Shown piece by piece: positions 25,073 to 33,120 of a DNA stretch of 64,000 nt. Where the stretch lies: positions 62,001-126,000 of the forward strand of contig NZ_CP107925.1 in the NCBI RefSeq assembly GCF_036014235.1. Direction: 5' to 3'. A program made the position numbers and the translations under genes. The notes under the pieces were generated by a model. It did no database searches and was not told the origin of the DNA. It was given only the letters and a program-made list of their open reading frames with translations. The stretch's first letter is position 1. Each line of letters begins with the position of its first letter. This DNA is from Streptomyces sp. NBC_00435 (GTDB lineage Bacteria; Actinomycetota; Actinomycetes; Streptomycetales; Streptomycetaceae).

Positions 25073-25110
25073 GGCTAATGGCTATTACCTATAAGCTAAT
25101 GCCATTAGCC
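25073..25110 (-). promoter_or_regulatory. TetR operator: inverted repeat GGCTAATGGC / GCCATTAGCC
   Basis: GGCTAATGGC (25073-25082) and GCCATTAGCC (25101-25110) are perfect inverted repeats 18 nt apart, with a further AGCTAAT in between. The region is AT-rich and lies 22-59 nt upstream of the hydrolase start. It fits an operator bound by the TetR protein of the same operon. Confidence 0.7.
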
Positions 25111-25155
25111 ATGAGCGTCAACCGTCCCGGCAGGCAGCCGGCGCCGCCGTCCCCG

Positions 25156-25947
25156 CTACTTCGGATCGCGGTTGAAGGACGCCTTCGACCAGAAGTAGCC
25201 GAGCGCGGAGAGAGCCAGGCACCAGGCCACCGCGAGCCATCCGTTGTGGCCGATCCCGCTGCCGAGCAGCAGTCCGCGCAGGGTCTCGATGGCCGGGGTG
25301 AAGGGCTGGTACTCGGCGATCGGCTGGAACCAGCCCGGCATGGCGTCGACGGGGACGAAGGCGCTCGAGATGAGCGGCAGGACGATCAGCGGCAGCGCGT
25401 TGTTGCTGGCCGCCTCGGCGTTCGGGCTTACCAGACCCATGCCGACCGCGATCCAGGTGAGCGCCAGGGAGACGAGCGCGAGCAGCCCCAGGGCCGCCAG
25501 CCATTCCAGGGGCGTGGCGTCGGTCGAACGGAAGCCGATGGCCACCGCGACGGCGCCCACGAGGACCACGCTCACGATGGACTGCAGCACGCTGCCGACG
25601 ACGTGCCCGATCAGTACCGAGCCGCGGTGGATCGCCATGGTGCGGAAGCGGGCGATGATCCCCTCGGTCATATCGTTGGAGACCGACACCGCGGTCCCGA
25701 CCGTGGTGCCGCCGATGGTCATCAGCAGGATGCCCGGTACGACGTACGCGATGTACTCGGATCGATCGGCGCCGCCACCACCCATGCCCGCGCTCATCAC
25801 GTCACCGAAGACGTAGACGAAGAGCAGCAGCAGGATGATCGGCGTGAGCAGCAGGTTGAGGGTGAGGGACGGGTAGCGCCGGGCGTGCAGGAGGTTGCGG
25901 CGCAGCATCGTGGCCGAGTCGCGGACGGCGAGGGAGAGCGAGCTCAT
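25156..25947 (-). CDS. ABC-2 type transporter permease (copy A)
   Basis: 263 aa with six predicted membrane spans, DrrB-like (SLTLNLLLTPIILLLLFVYVFG near the N-terminus, SNDMTEGIIARFRTMAIHRGSVLIGHVVGSV in the cytoplasmic loop). It pairs with the ATPase gene upstream, whose stop its ATG overlaps (ATGA). DrrAB-type exporters move hydrophobic drugs or lipids outward. It is highly similar to the permease at 38543, differing mainly around the first extracytoplasmic loop. Confidence 0.92.
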   Translation of the reverse strand: MSSLSLAVRDSATMLRRNLLHARRYPSLTLNLLLTPIILLLLFVYVFGDVMSAGMGGGGADRSEYIAYVVPGILLMTIGGTTVGTAVSVSNDMTEGIIARFRTMAIHRGSVLIGHVVGSVLQSIVSVVLVGAVAVAIGFRSTDATPLEWLAALGLLALVSLALTWIAVGMGLVSPNAEAASNNALPLIVLPLISSAFVPVDAMPGWFQPIAEYQPFTPAIETLRGLLLGSGIGHNGWLAVAWCLALSALGYFWSKASFNRDPK

Positions 25948-26936
25948 CGGACAGCCTCCTCAGGCTGGTCGGTGCCGCCGGTCAGGGCGAAGAACACGTC
26001 GTCGAGGTCGGGGGTGTGCACGGTCAGCTCCTCGGCCTCGACGCCGGCCGAATCCAGCCGGTCGAGGACGGAACGCAGTTCGCGCTGGGTGCCGTCGCTG
26101 GGGATCCGCAGGGCCAGCGACTCCTCGTCCCGGGTGGCCGCGGGCAGCGCGGAGGCGGCGCTCCGGTACGCGGCGGGGTCGGAGAAGCGGATCCGGACGT
26201 GCCCACCGGGGACCAGCCGCTTCAGTTCGTCGCAGGTGCCCTGGGCAGCGATCCCGCCCTCGTGGAGCACCGCGATCCGGTCCGCGAGCTGATCGGCCTC
26301 CTCCAGGTACTGCGTGGTGAGGAAGACCGTCACACCGTCCGAGACGAGCCCGCGGATAACCTGCCACATGGTGTGGCGGGCCCGGGGATCGAGACCGGTC
26401 GTCGGCTCGTCCAGAAAAATGATCCGCGGACCGCCGACCAAAGTCATGGCGATGTCGAGGCGACGCTTCATGCCACCCGAGTACGTGGACGCGGGCCTCT
26501 TCGCAGCATCAGCGAGGTCGAAACGCTCCAGCAACTCGGCCGCGACCCGCCGCCCCTCACGCTTCGGCAAGTGGTGCAGATCCGCCATCAGAAACATGTT
26601 CTCCTCACCCGTGATCAGCCCGTCCACGGCGGAGAACTGCCCGGTGACCCCGATCACGGAACGGACCCCGTCCGGTGAGGTGGTGACGTCGTGGCCGCCG
26701 ACCCGGGCCTGCCCGTCGTCGGCGGCGATGAGCGTGGACAGGATCTGCACGGTGGTGGTCTTGCCGGCGCCGTTCGGGCCGAGCAGTGCGAACACCGTTC
26801 CTGCCGGGATGTGCAGGTCGATGCCGTCGAGCACGACCTTGTCGCCGTAGGACTTGCGCAGTCCGTGCGCGGAGATGGCGGCGGGAGGCGGCGGACCGCC
26901 ACCCTGGCTGGACATGGACATGACAGAAGAAGGCAT
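25944..26936 (-). CDS. ABC transporter ATP-binding protein, DrrA-like (copy A)
   Basis: 330 aa from the ATG at 26936, with GGAGGG upstream. Walker A GPNGAGKTTT, the signature YSGGMKRRLDIAM, Walker B RIIFLDEPTTGLD and the switch His region are intact. The C-terminal domain (about 245-320) is that of DrrA-type daunorubicin-resistance ATPases. It is coupled to the permease gene. Its middle 600 bp are almost identical to the second copy, while the N-terminal 100 codons differ. Confidence 0.93.
   Translation of the reverse strand: MPSSVMSMSSQGGGPPPPAAISAHGLRKSYGDKVVLDGIDLHIPAGTVFALLGPNGAGKTTTVQILSTLIAADDGQARVGGHDVTTSPDGVRSVIGVTGQFSAVDGLITGEENMFLMADLHHLPKREGRRVAAELLERFDLADAAKRPASTYSGGMKRRLDIAMTLVGGPRIIFLDEPTTGLDPRARHTMWQVIRGLVSDGVTVFLTTQYLEEADQLADRIAVLHEGGIAAQGTCDELKRLVPGGHVRIRFSDPAAYRSAASALPAATRDEESLALRIPSDGTQRELRSVLDRLDSAGVEAEELTVHTPDLDDVFFALTGGTDQPEEAVR
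26071..26667. repeat. near-identical block shared with 39476-40072
   Basis: At a constant offset of 13,405 bp the two ATPase genes are nearly identical over about 597 bp; I noticed one mismatch (GCA/GCG near 26250). Outside it, synonymous and non-synonymous differences are frequent. This is the pattern of a recent duplication with gene conversion. Confidence 0.85.
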
Positions 26937-27019
26937 GGAGCCCTCCGTTCGAAGGTCGATGAGGACGAGCTGGAGGGAGCTGGGGAGTCAGGGAGTCAGG
27001 GAGTACGCGAGGCCTGCGC

Positions 27020-27865
27020 TCAGGCGCGGGCGCGGCGCACGTCGATGTTGCCGTAGCGGGTCCGGGCGCGGACCTCGACGGTGTCCTCCGCCTTCTCCGG
27101 GGCCTCGGAGGCGGTGAGGGTGTTGCGCACCTGCCCGTGGCCGGAGTTGACGTCGAGCCAGGCGGCGGTGCCCTCGCGGATGCCGACCTCGATGGCACCG
27201 TAGGAGGTCTCCAGCTGGACGGTGCCACGGGCGACTTCGGCCACGCGCAGGGTTCCGTGGGCGGTGGTGGCGGCGACGGATCCCTCGGCGCGCGCGATGT
27301 CGATGTCGCCGTTGGCGCCGCTCACCCGCAGGTCGCCGGTCGCGGCGCCGACGGTCGTGGTGCCGTGCGAGTTCTTCAGGACGGCGGAACCGTCGACGAG
27401 GCCGACGCGCAGGCTGCCGGAGCTGGTGCTGATCTCGGCCATGCCCTCGATCCGTTCGACGGTGATCGAGCCGTGGGAGGCCGTCAGGTGGAGCGGCCCG
27501 GTCGTGTCGAGGCGGACGTCACCGGAGGAGGTCTTCACGCGGACCTCGCCGAGCCGGCCCTCGCCGAGCACCTGGGCCCAGGAGCCGGTCATGTCGATGC
27601 GCGAGCCCGTGGGCAGTTCGACCGTCACATCGACGGTGCCGGTGCGCCCGAGGAGATAGCGCTGCTTGGGCGTCCTGACCGTCAGGACGCCGCTCGCGTA
27701 CGTGACCTCGGTCTGGTCGGCCGACCGCACGTCCTGGTCGCGCTTCGGGTCGCGGGGCCGTACCTCGACGACCGTGTCGAGGCGGTCGCCCGCCGCGAAC
27801 CTGATGGAACCGGCCTCCACGTGGGCGGTGACGGAAATCGGTTCGGGAGTGTCGAAAGAAGGCAT
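27020..27865 (-). CDS. DUF4097-family beta-helical protein (copy A)
   Basis: 281 aa from the ATG at 27865 (MPSFDTPEPISV), with GAGGAC upstream. Repeating short beta-strand units (for example SSGDVRLDTTGPLHLTASHGSITVERIEGMAEISTSSGSLRVG) are typical of DUF4097 adhesin-like solenoids. No signal peptide or membrane span is visible. The gene precedes the ABC genes on the same strand and has a diverged counterpart in the same position at 40316, so it probably functions with the transporter. Mechanism is unknown. Confidence 0.85.
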   Translation of the reverse strand: MPSFDTPEPISVTAHVEAGSIRFAAGDRLDTVVEVRPRDPKRDQDVRSADQTEVTYASGVLTVRTPKQRYLLGRTGTVDVTVELPTGSRIDMTGSWAQVLGEGRLGEVRVKTSSGDVRLDTTGPLHLTASHGSITVERIEGMAEISTSSGSLRVGLVDGSAVLKNSHGTTTVGAATGDLRVSGANGDIDIARAEGSVAATTAHGTLRVAEVARGTVQLETSYGAIEVGIREGTAAWLDVNSGHGQVRNTLTASEAPEKAEDTVEVRARTRYGNIDVRRARA

Positions 27866-27939
27866 GGCTGTACCGTCCTCGTGAGTCCTTGGGGCGTCCC
27901 CGCTGGTGGGACGTGGTGTGGGTGGGGCGGGGTGGAGGC

Positions 27940-28461
27940 CTAGCGCACCCAGCCCGTGAAGCTCTGTCCGATGGTGCGGGTCCTCTCCGGCGTACGCGGC
28001 TCGCCACCGCCGCCGCCCTCGACCGCGGCCGACACGGCCCGGACCAGCCACGCGTTGACCGACAGGCCCTCGCGGCTCGCGACCTCTTCGGCACGCGCCT
28101 TGAGGTGGGCCGGCAGCCGCAGATTGACGCGGGCGGTGCCGCCCTCGTCGCCGTCCACGGACGCCTGCGCCCTGAGCGGTTCGGCGGGCCCGGCCGGCTC
28201 CGCGGGCCCGCGCTCGGCGAGCGGCAGCGTCACCACGAAATCGGGGTCGGTCCCGCGCAGCCGTACGTCGACCGAGCCCGGGGCCAGCTCGCGGGTGATC
28301 TCGCCCATCGCCGCGGAGAGCACGTTGAGCATCGTCAGACGGGCCGCCGACTCCAGCGGAGCGGTCAGCCGGTCGGCCAGCTCTCGAGCATCCGCCCCGC
28401 CGGCTTCGGCGGCCACCGCGAGTTCACGGCGGAGGGTGTCGACATACGGGGTGAGGTCCAT
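27940..28461 (-). CDS. HicB-like DNA-binding protein with ribbon-helix-helix C-terminus
   Basis: 173 aa from the ATG at 28461. The C-terminal VNLRLPAHLKARAEEVASREGLSVNAWLVRAVSAAV (about 118-153) is a ribbon-helix-helix motif of the HicB/Arc type; the N-terminal 110 residues (MDLTPYVDTLRRELAVAAEAGG) look helical and regulatory. No HicA toxin gene is adjacent. Phased TGGCGCC-like sites start on its initiation codon and continue upstream, so autoregulation is likely, and it may control the DUF4097-ABC genes downstream. Confidence 0.8.
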   Translation of the reverse strand: MDLTPYVDTLRRELAVAAEAGGADARELADRLTAPLESAARLTMLNVLSAAMGEITRELAPGSVDVRLRGTDPDFVVTLPLAERGPAEPAGPAEPLRAQASVDGDEGGTARVNLRLPAHLKARAEEVASREGLSVNAWLVRAVSAAVEGGGGGEPRTPERTRTIGQSFTGWVR

Positions 28462-28512
28462 GACGCCATCATGGCACCATCGTGGCGCCACATGCAAGCC
28501 TCATGGCGTCAC
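28461..28512. promoter_or_regulatory. left array of TGGCGCC-like sites over the HicB-like gene start
   Basis: TGACGCCAT (28461), TGGCACCAT (28472), TGGCGCCAC (28483) and TGGCGTCAC (28504) repeat with 11-bp or 21-bp spacing, i.e. on one face of the helix. The array overlaps the start codon of the ribbon-helix-helix protein gene, as expected for autorepression. Confidence 0.65.
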
Positions 28513-28577
28513 CCTGGGGCCGAGATCGCCGATAACTGCTATGACCTGCGGAAATACAGGGATCGAAACCTGAGCCA

Positions 28578-28680
28578 CGGTGGCGCCGTGCGGGCTCACA
28601 CGCCTTGACGGGCACACGTTGGCGCCAAATGGCACCCATGTGGCGCCCGAATGGCGCCCGCATGACGCCACCAGGCGCCG
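28578..28680. promoter_or_regulatory. right array of TGGCGCC-like sites upstream of the antiporter gene
   Basis: One isolated copy lies near 28580 (GGTGGCGCCGTG). A run follows with TGGC/TGAC/AGGC cores at 28620, 28630, 28641, 28652, 28663 and 28673. The period is 10-11 bp. The run ends about 100 nt before the antiporter start, so one protein may control both divergent promoters. The rest of the 321-bp gap shows no gene. Confidence 0.65.
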
Positions 28681-28782
28681 CCTGTCGCCGGGTGCGGCCG
28701 GATCTTGGCTGAACCCGGCCCACTCGACACCCGTGGTCCATCCGTGGTGACACTGGGCACCGGCGGCTCTGGGGAGGTCGGC

Positions 28783-30249
28783 ATGTGGGGTCGGCGGGGC
28801 TGGGCGGCTCTCGGAGTCGGGGTGGTGGCGCCGGTCCTCGTGATCGGCGGTGTCGTCCGGAGCGTGGCGGGCACCGGCCACGAGGGGCGGGGCGGGGGGC
28901 CGGGGTTGGACGGGAGCGGGCATTTCCTGCTCGCCGTCTGCGTCATCCTCACGGCGGCGTTCCTCGGCGGCCGGCTCGCGCGGGCGATCGGGCAGCCGCA
29001 GGTCGTCGGGGAGATCTGCGCGGGGCTGGCGCTCGGGCCCTCGCTGCTCGGGCACTTCGCACCCGCCGCCACGGCCTGGCTGTTCCCCGCCCCGTCGCTG
29101 CGGCTGCTGGACGGGCTGGCCCAGCTCGGCCTGGTGCTCTTCGTGTTCGGGGTCGGACAGGAACTGGCCCGGCAGAGCTTCCGGGGCGCGGCCGCACAGG
29201 CCGTCCTGGTCAGCCACGCGTCGATGCTCGTACCGTTCGCCGTCGGCGCGCTCGCCGCGACCGGGCTGCTCGGCTTCGCCGGCCCCCGCGCCGATCCGCT
29301 CTCCTTCGTCCTGTTCGTGGGCTGCGCGCTGAGCATCACGGCCCTGCCCGTGCTCGCCCGGATCCTCGGTGACCTGGGCCTCACCCGGACCGGGCCCGGG
29401 CGCCTCAGCCTGTTCGCCGCCGCCGTGGGCGACGGCGGCAGCTGGCTGGTGCTCACCGCGGTACTGGCCGGCGGGACGCTGTTCGCGGTGGTGGGCGCGG
29501 TCGCCGTCACCCTGCTCCTCCTCGGCCCGGTGCGCGCTGCCCTGCGCAGGTGGGCACGGACCGGGCGCGAGCTGCCGACCGCCACCCTGACCGTGCTGCT
29601 GGTCGTCGCGGTCACCGCCGTGTCCACCGTGACCGCGGCCCTCGGCATCCACCAGTTGATCGGCGCGCTCCTGGTGGGCGTGGCCTGGCCGCCCCCCGGT
29701 ACGGGTACGAGTACGCGTGCGGGTACAGGTAGGGGCACCAGTACGGGTACGGGTACGAGCACCCGTGCCGCCGTCGAACGGCTGACGTCGACCGCGCGCA
29801 CCGTGCTGCTCCCGTTCTTCTTCTTCGGCTTCGGCCTGACGCTCGATCTGACGGCCCTGGCCTGGGACTCCGGCACCGCCCGGGTCCTCACGGGCCTCCT
29901 CGCGCTCGCCGTCCTCGCCAAACTCGCCGGCCCCGGACTGGTGGCCCGGCTGACCGGCATGGCCTGGAGGCCCGCCCTCACCGTCGGCGTGCTCCTCAAT
30001 GCCCGGGGCCTGACCGAGCTGGTGGTCATTCAGATCGGCTACCAGGCGGGCATCATCGACCGCCGGCTGCTCGGCATCCTCACCCTCGTGGCCCTGGTCA
30101 CCACGGTGATGACCACTCCCCTGCTGCGCCTGCTGGACCGGCCGCTCCTCAGCCGGCGCGCGCGGTCCGGCGCGCGTAGTGGCGGGCCGCCTTCGCCCGG
30201 TTCCCACAGCCCGTGCTCGAACACCAGCGACGGGTGCCGTTGCGGCTGA
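28783..30249 (+). CDS. CPA2-family cation/proton antiporter
   Basis: 488 aa from the ATG at 28783, chosen for its strong GGGGAGG site; earlier GTG starts lack one. About twelve spans are predicted. AIGQPQVVGEICAGLALGPSLLG, ALSITALPVLARILGDLGL and LNARGLTELVVIQIGYQAGII are hallmark stretches of Na+(K+)/H+ antiporters related to KefB and GerN. Between spans near residue 310 there is a Gly/Thr/Ser/Arg insert encoded by a tandem repeat. The last 34 codons overlap the convergent CGNR gene by 101 bp, so the true C-terminus may have been extended by loss of an earlier stop. Confidence 0.88.
   Translation: MWGRRGWAALGVGVVAPVLVIGGVVRSVAGTGHEGRGGGPGLDGSGHFLLAVCVILTAAFLGGRLARAIGQPQVVGEICAGLALGPSLLGHFAPAATAWLFPAPSLRLLDGLAQLGLVLFVFGVGQELARQSFRGAAAQAVLVSHASMLVPFAVGALAATGLLGFAGPRADPLSFVLFVGCALSITALPVLARILGDLGLTRTGPGRLSLFAAAVGDGGSWLVLTAVLAGGTLFAVVGAVAVTLLLLGPVRAALRRWARTGRELPTATLTVLLVVAVTAVSTVTAALGIHQLIGALLVGVAWPPPGTGTSTRAGTGRGTSTGTGTSTRAAVERLTSTARTVLLPFFFFGFGLTLDLTALAWDSGTARVLTGLLALAVLAKLAGPGLVARLTGMAWRPALTVGVLLNARGLTELVVIQIGYQAGIIDRRLLGILTLVALVTTVMTTPLLRLLDRPLLSRRARSGARSGGPPSPGSHSPCSNTSDGCRCG
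29698..29770. repeat. GGTACG-type tandem repeat inside the antiporter gene
   Basis: About 70 bp of imperfect (A/G)CGGGTACGAGTACG units encode a Gly-Thr-Ser-Arg loop between membrane spans. Length variation between strains would be expected at such a tract. Confidence 0.7.
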
Positions 30250-30715
30250 CGTCGTGGAAGTGCAGCCCGCAGTTCGGGTTGGCGCAGGTCCTCAGCCGGT
30301 CGGGGGCGGTGCTGAGCAGGCGGAGGTAGTCGGCGGCCGCCAGGTAGCCGAACAGGCGGGCCGAGTCGGGGGCCTCCAGGCGCTCCACGGGACCGGCCGC
30401 GGTGAGCAGGCGGCGGATCCGGCCGGCGTCGAGGAGCCGGTTGAAGGCTTCGAGGGCGCCCGGTCCGGCGTCGGGACGGCCGACCACCCCGGCCAGCGCG
30501 GAGCGTGCGGCCCGTGCGGCGCCCAGGGTGGCCCGGTCGGCGCGCAGTTCACCGCCCGCGTAGGGCGCCGCGAGCCGGGAGCCGGACAGCCAGCGGGCCA
30601 GGCCACCGGTGGAGTCCAGCAGGTCGTAGCGGCCGTACCGGTCGTGCCAGAGGGTGTTGAGCAGATCCAGGCTCAGTGGCTCGCCGGTCAGCGGGCGCGG
30701 ATCGGGCCCGCTCAT
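30149..30715 (-). CDS. CGNR zinc-finger / ABATE-domain regulator
   Basis: 188 aa from the ATG at 30715, which overlaps the stop of the receptor-like TetR gene (ATGA). The N-terminal ABATE region starts GEPLSLDLLNTLWHDRYG, and the C-terminal zinc finger reads CANPNCGLHFHDVSRNGTRRWCSSTGCGNRAKAARHYARR with the four cysteines and the CGNR signature. Such proteins are stress-related putative transcription factors in actinobacteria. It is the second gene of an operon with the TetR gene, and its 3' end overlaps the convergent antiporter gene. Confidence 0.88.
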   Translation of the reverse strand: MSGPDPRPLTGEPLSLDLLNTLWHDRYGRYDLLDSTGGLARWLSGSRLAAPYAGGELRADRATLGAARAARSALAGVVGRPDAGPGALEAFNRLLDAGRIRRLLTAAGPVERLEAPDSARLFGYLAAADYLRLLSTAPDRLRTCANPNCGLHFHDVSRNGTRRWCSSTGCGNRAKAARHYARRTARAG

Positions 30716-31380
30716 CCCCGTGGTCCTGGCAGCGCTGGTTCGGGAACGCCGGCGAACTCGCAGTACGGGGACGAGCCCTCGGCCCGGTACAGTTCCGCGG
30801 CCTGGGGTGCGGCGAGGATCCCGGGGAGCAGCAGCTGCCACAGCCGGGTCAGGTGGCCGCGCAGCGGACCGCAGGAACGGCCGGGGCGACATTCCTCGGT
30901 GCGCAGGCTGACGTCCATCCCGATCAGGAAGTACACCAGCTGCGCGGCCGTCTCACGGGGGTCGCCCGAGCCGGTCAGGGCCGCGGCCAGCTCCTCGCGG
31001 ACGGTGTCGGCCCAGGAGCCGCTGCCGTCGGGGTAATGGACGAACTCCCGGGTCAGCCGGGCTCCCGCGCGGACGACGGGGTCGTGGCCGAGCCTCCCGG
31101 CGACGGCGTGGGTCATGTCCACGGCGGCCTGCAGCGGCCGCACCCCCGCGCGCGGTACGGCGCCGAGCGCCCGGTCGATCGCCTTCCGGGCCTCGGTGCG
31201 CACCGCCCTGACCAGGTCGTCCTTGGCCGGGAAGTGGTACATCAGGGCACCTTTGGTCACTCCCGCCGCGGCGCAGATGACGGCGAGCGAGGCACCTTCG
31301 TAGCCGTAGAGGTCGATGGCCTTGGCCGCGCCGTTGATCAGGGACCGGCGCGTCCGCTCGGCCCTCTCCTGCTGCGCCAT
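30712..31380 (-). CDS. TetR-family gamma-butyrolactone-receptor-like regulator
   Basis: 222 aa from the ATG at 31380, with GAGGAG upstream. MAQQERAERTRRSLINGAAKAIDLYGYEGASLAVICAAAGVTKGALMYHFPAKDDL is a receptor-type DNA-binding domain. The C-terminal part has a LVYFLIGMDVSLRTEECRP segment where receptors bind ligand. It is separated from the AMP-ligase gene upstream by a 54-bp perfect palindrome. I find no ATACC- or CGAACGTTC-class site before it, so its target sites are unclear. Confidence 0.85.
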   Translation of the reverse strand: MAQQERAERTRRSLINGAAKAIDLYGYEGASLAVICAAAGVTKGALMYHFPAKDDLVRAVRTEARKAIDRALGAVPRAGVRPLQAAVDMTHAVAGRLGHDPVVRAGARLTREFVHYPDGSGSWADTVREELAAALTGSGDPRETAAQLVYFLIGMDVSLRTEECRPGRSCGPLRGHLTRLWQLLLPGILAAPQAAELYRAEGSSPYCEFAGVPEPALPGPRG

Positions 31381-31409
31381 GGGCGCTCCTCGTGCGTAGG
31401 GGGTGGAGA

Positions 31410-31463
31410 CGTACGGGTGGTGGGTACCGGGGCGGGCCCGCCCCGGTACCCACCACCCGTACG
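31410..31463. terminator. 54-bp perfect palindrome between AMP-ligase and TetR genes
   Basis: The 27-nt half CGTACGGGTGGTGGGTACCG.. (from 31410) is followed without a loop by its exact reverse complement (..CGGTACCCACCACCCGTACG, to 31463). It begins 2 nt after the stop codon of the leftward ligase gene and ends before the TetR gene on the same strand. A transcript would fold into an extremely stable hairpin, so termination is the simplest role. A cruciform or protein site is possible. Confidence 0.75.
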
Positions 31464-31464
31464 G

Positions 31465-33120
31465 TCAGGCCGCGGTGCCGGCGGGCACGGCGGCCAGGCT
31501 GTCCTCGAAGCTCTTGCGCAGCTGGGCGCGGCGGAGCTTGCCGATGCCGGTCTTGGGAATCTCGGAGCGGTCGACGGGCAGCAGGTGGCGTACGTCGACG
31601 CCGAGCCGCTCGCGGACCCGGTCGCGGATCCGCTCGCCCTCCTCCGCGGTGATGGTGCCGGCGCGCGGGCTGAAGAAGACCGCGAGCTCCTCGTCGCCGC
31701 CGGGCTCGGAGGTGACGAGGGAGGCGACCGTGTACGAGGGCTCGATGAAGTCGAGTTCCTCGACGGCGGCCTCGATCTCGTGGCCGTGGTAGGCGATGTC
31801 GCCGAGCTGGATGACGTCGTCGGTGCGGCCGGTGACGGTGAGGATGCCGTTCTCGACGTACGCCAGGTCGCCGGTCTTGAACCAGCCGTCCTCGGTGAAG
31901 GACTGCCGGTTCTGCACGGGGTTGTCGTAGTACCCGGAGGTGATGGTCGAGCCGGTGACCTGGAGGCGGCCGGTGATGCCCCACGGCACGAGCTCGCCGT
32001 GCTCGTCGACGACCCGGATGCGGGTGCCGGGCTGGGGGCGGCCGACGGGCACGTAGCGGTCGTCGCCGGCGGCGGCCTCGGTGAACTGGCAGTCGGCCAC
32101 GCCCGCGGTGGTCTCGGACATGCCCCAGCCGGGGAACATGGCGGTGGCGGGCAGACCGTAGGGGGCCAGCAGGTCCAGGAAGCGGCGTACGACGCCGGAG
32201 CGGACGGCCTCGCCGCCGTTCATGATGTAGCGCAGCGGGCTGAGGTCCCAGCCGCGGCCCTCGAAGCGGTCGGCCTGGTCGTTGACGAGCACGAAGGCGA
32301 AGTTGGGCGCCCAGGTGGTGTCGGCCCGGTGGGTGGAGACGGCGTCGAGCCAGCGCAGCGGGTCCTCGAGCACCCACTGGATCTTGGCGTGGACCTGGGC
32401 GGCACCGAGGAAGACGTCGCGCGCGTGGAACATGATGAGGCCGCCGATGTGGTCCAGCGGCATCCAGTTGAAGGTGCGGGTGTCCGCGTCGAGCTTGTTC
32501 ACGCGGGCGGTGGCCGCGCTGCGCGTGAGCACGTTGCGGTGGGTGAGGGTGACGGCCTTGGGCACGCCGGTGCTGCCGGAGGTGAGCAGCAGGACGACGG
32601 GGTCCACGGCGGCCGGCTGGTGCCAGTCGCGGTCGGGCTCGTTCGCGGCCCGCAGGTTCGCCACGTCGCCCAGGTGGGCGGCGGACCAGCCGGCGTCGGC
32701 GGTCACGGCGGGGGTGATCTCCTGGCCGGTGCCGGTCAGGACGCGGGGGCGGCCGTAGCCGCTCCAGACGCGCTCCAGCAGGCCGGGGCCGTTGACGGCG
32801 TCGGCGCTGACCGGCAGCGGCAGGAAGCCGCCGAGTACGCAGGCCCAGAAGCCGGCGAGGAGGTCGGTGTCGTCGGCCGACTGGAGGATGATCTTCTCGC
32901 CGACTCCGGCGCCGGAGGCACGCAGGCCGGCCAGGACGCGCGAGGCGTCCTCGAGCAGGTCGGCGTAGCTCTGGTGGGCCTCGGTGCCGTCGGGGCGGAT
33001 GTAGGTGATCCCGCGGCCGTCCTCGGCGCCGGCGGCGCGGACGAGGGCCGCGCCGAGGTGCGCGACGCCGGTTTCGGGGGCGGGCCCGCCGTCGAGCAGC
33101 GATATGCCGGTGCCGGTCAT
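31465..33120 (-). CDS. stand-alone AMP-dependent acyl/aminoacyl ligase (adenylation enzyme)
   Basis: 551 aa. The adenylation motifs are complete: LLLTSGSTGVPKAVTLTHRN (178-197), GWGMSETTAG (A5), WFKTGDLAYVENG (A7), GRTDDVIQLGDIAYHGHEIE (A8) and IPKTGIGKLRRAQLRK (A10 Lys). The overall look is between fatty-acyl-AMP ligases and free-standing NRPS adenylation proteins. It is coupled to the methyltransferase gene upstream (ATGA). It should activate a carboxylic acid, plausibly an aromatic acid of the tyrosine-related cluster, for transfer to a carrier, CoA or amine; no carrier protein gene lies next to it. Confidence 0.9.
   Translation of the reverse strand: MTGTGISLLDGGPAPETGVAHLGAALVRAAGAEDGRGITYIRPDGTEAHQSYADLLEDASRVLAGLRASGAGVGEKIILQSADDTDLLAGFWACVLGGFLPLPVSADAVNGPGLLERVWSGYGRPRVLTGTGQEITPAVTADAGWSAAHLGDVANLRAANEPDRDWHQPAAVDPVVLLLTSGSTGVPKAVTLTHRNVLTRSAATARVNKLDADTRTFNWMPLDHIGGLIMFHARDVFLGAAQVHAKIQWVLEDPLRWLDAVSTHRADTTWAPNFAFVLVNDQADRFEGRGWDLSPLRYIMNGGEAVRSGVVRRFLDLLAPYGLPATAMFPGWGMSETTAGVADCQFTEAAAGDDRYVPVGRPQPGTRIRVVDEHGELVPWGITGRLQVTGSTITSGYYDNPVQNRQSFTEDGWFKTGDLAYVENGILTVTGRTDDVIQLGDIAYHGHEIEAAVEELDFIEPSYTVASLVTSEPGGDEELAVFFSPRAGTITAEEGERIRDRVRERLGVDVRHLLPVDRSEIPKTGIGKLRRAQLRKSFEDSLAAVPAGTAA

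Noticed and set aside
27940..28461. HicAB toxin-antitoxin module
   Set aside because: No HicA-like gene lies on either side; only the RHH-containing protein is present.
28501..30207. Leftward 560-codon frame opposite the antiporter gene
   Set aside because: Gln/Gly/Arg-rich composition typical of an antisense shadow; the rightward frame encodes a clear antiporter.
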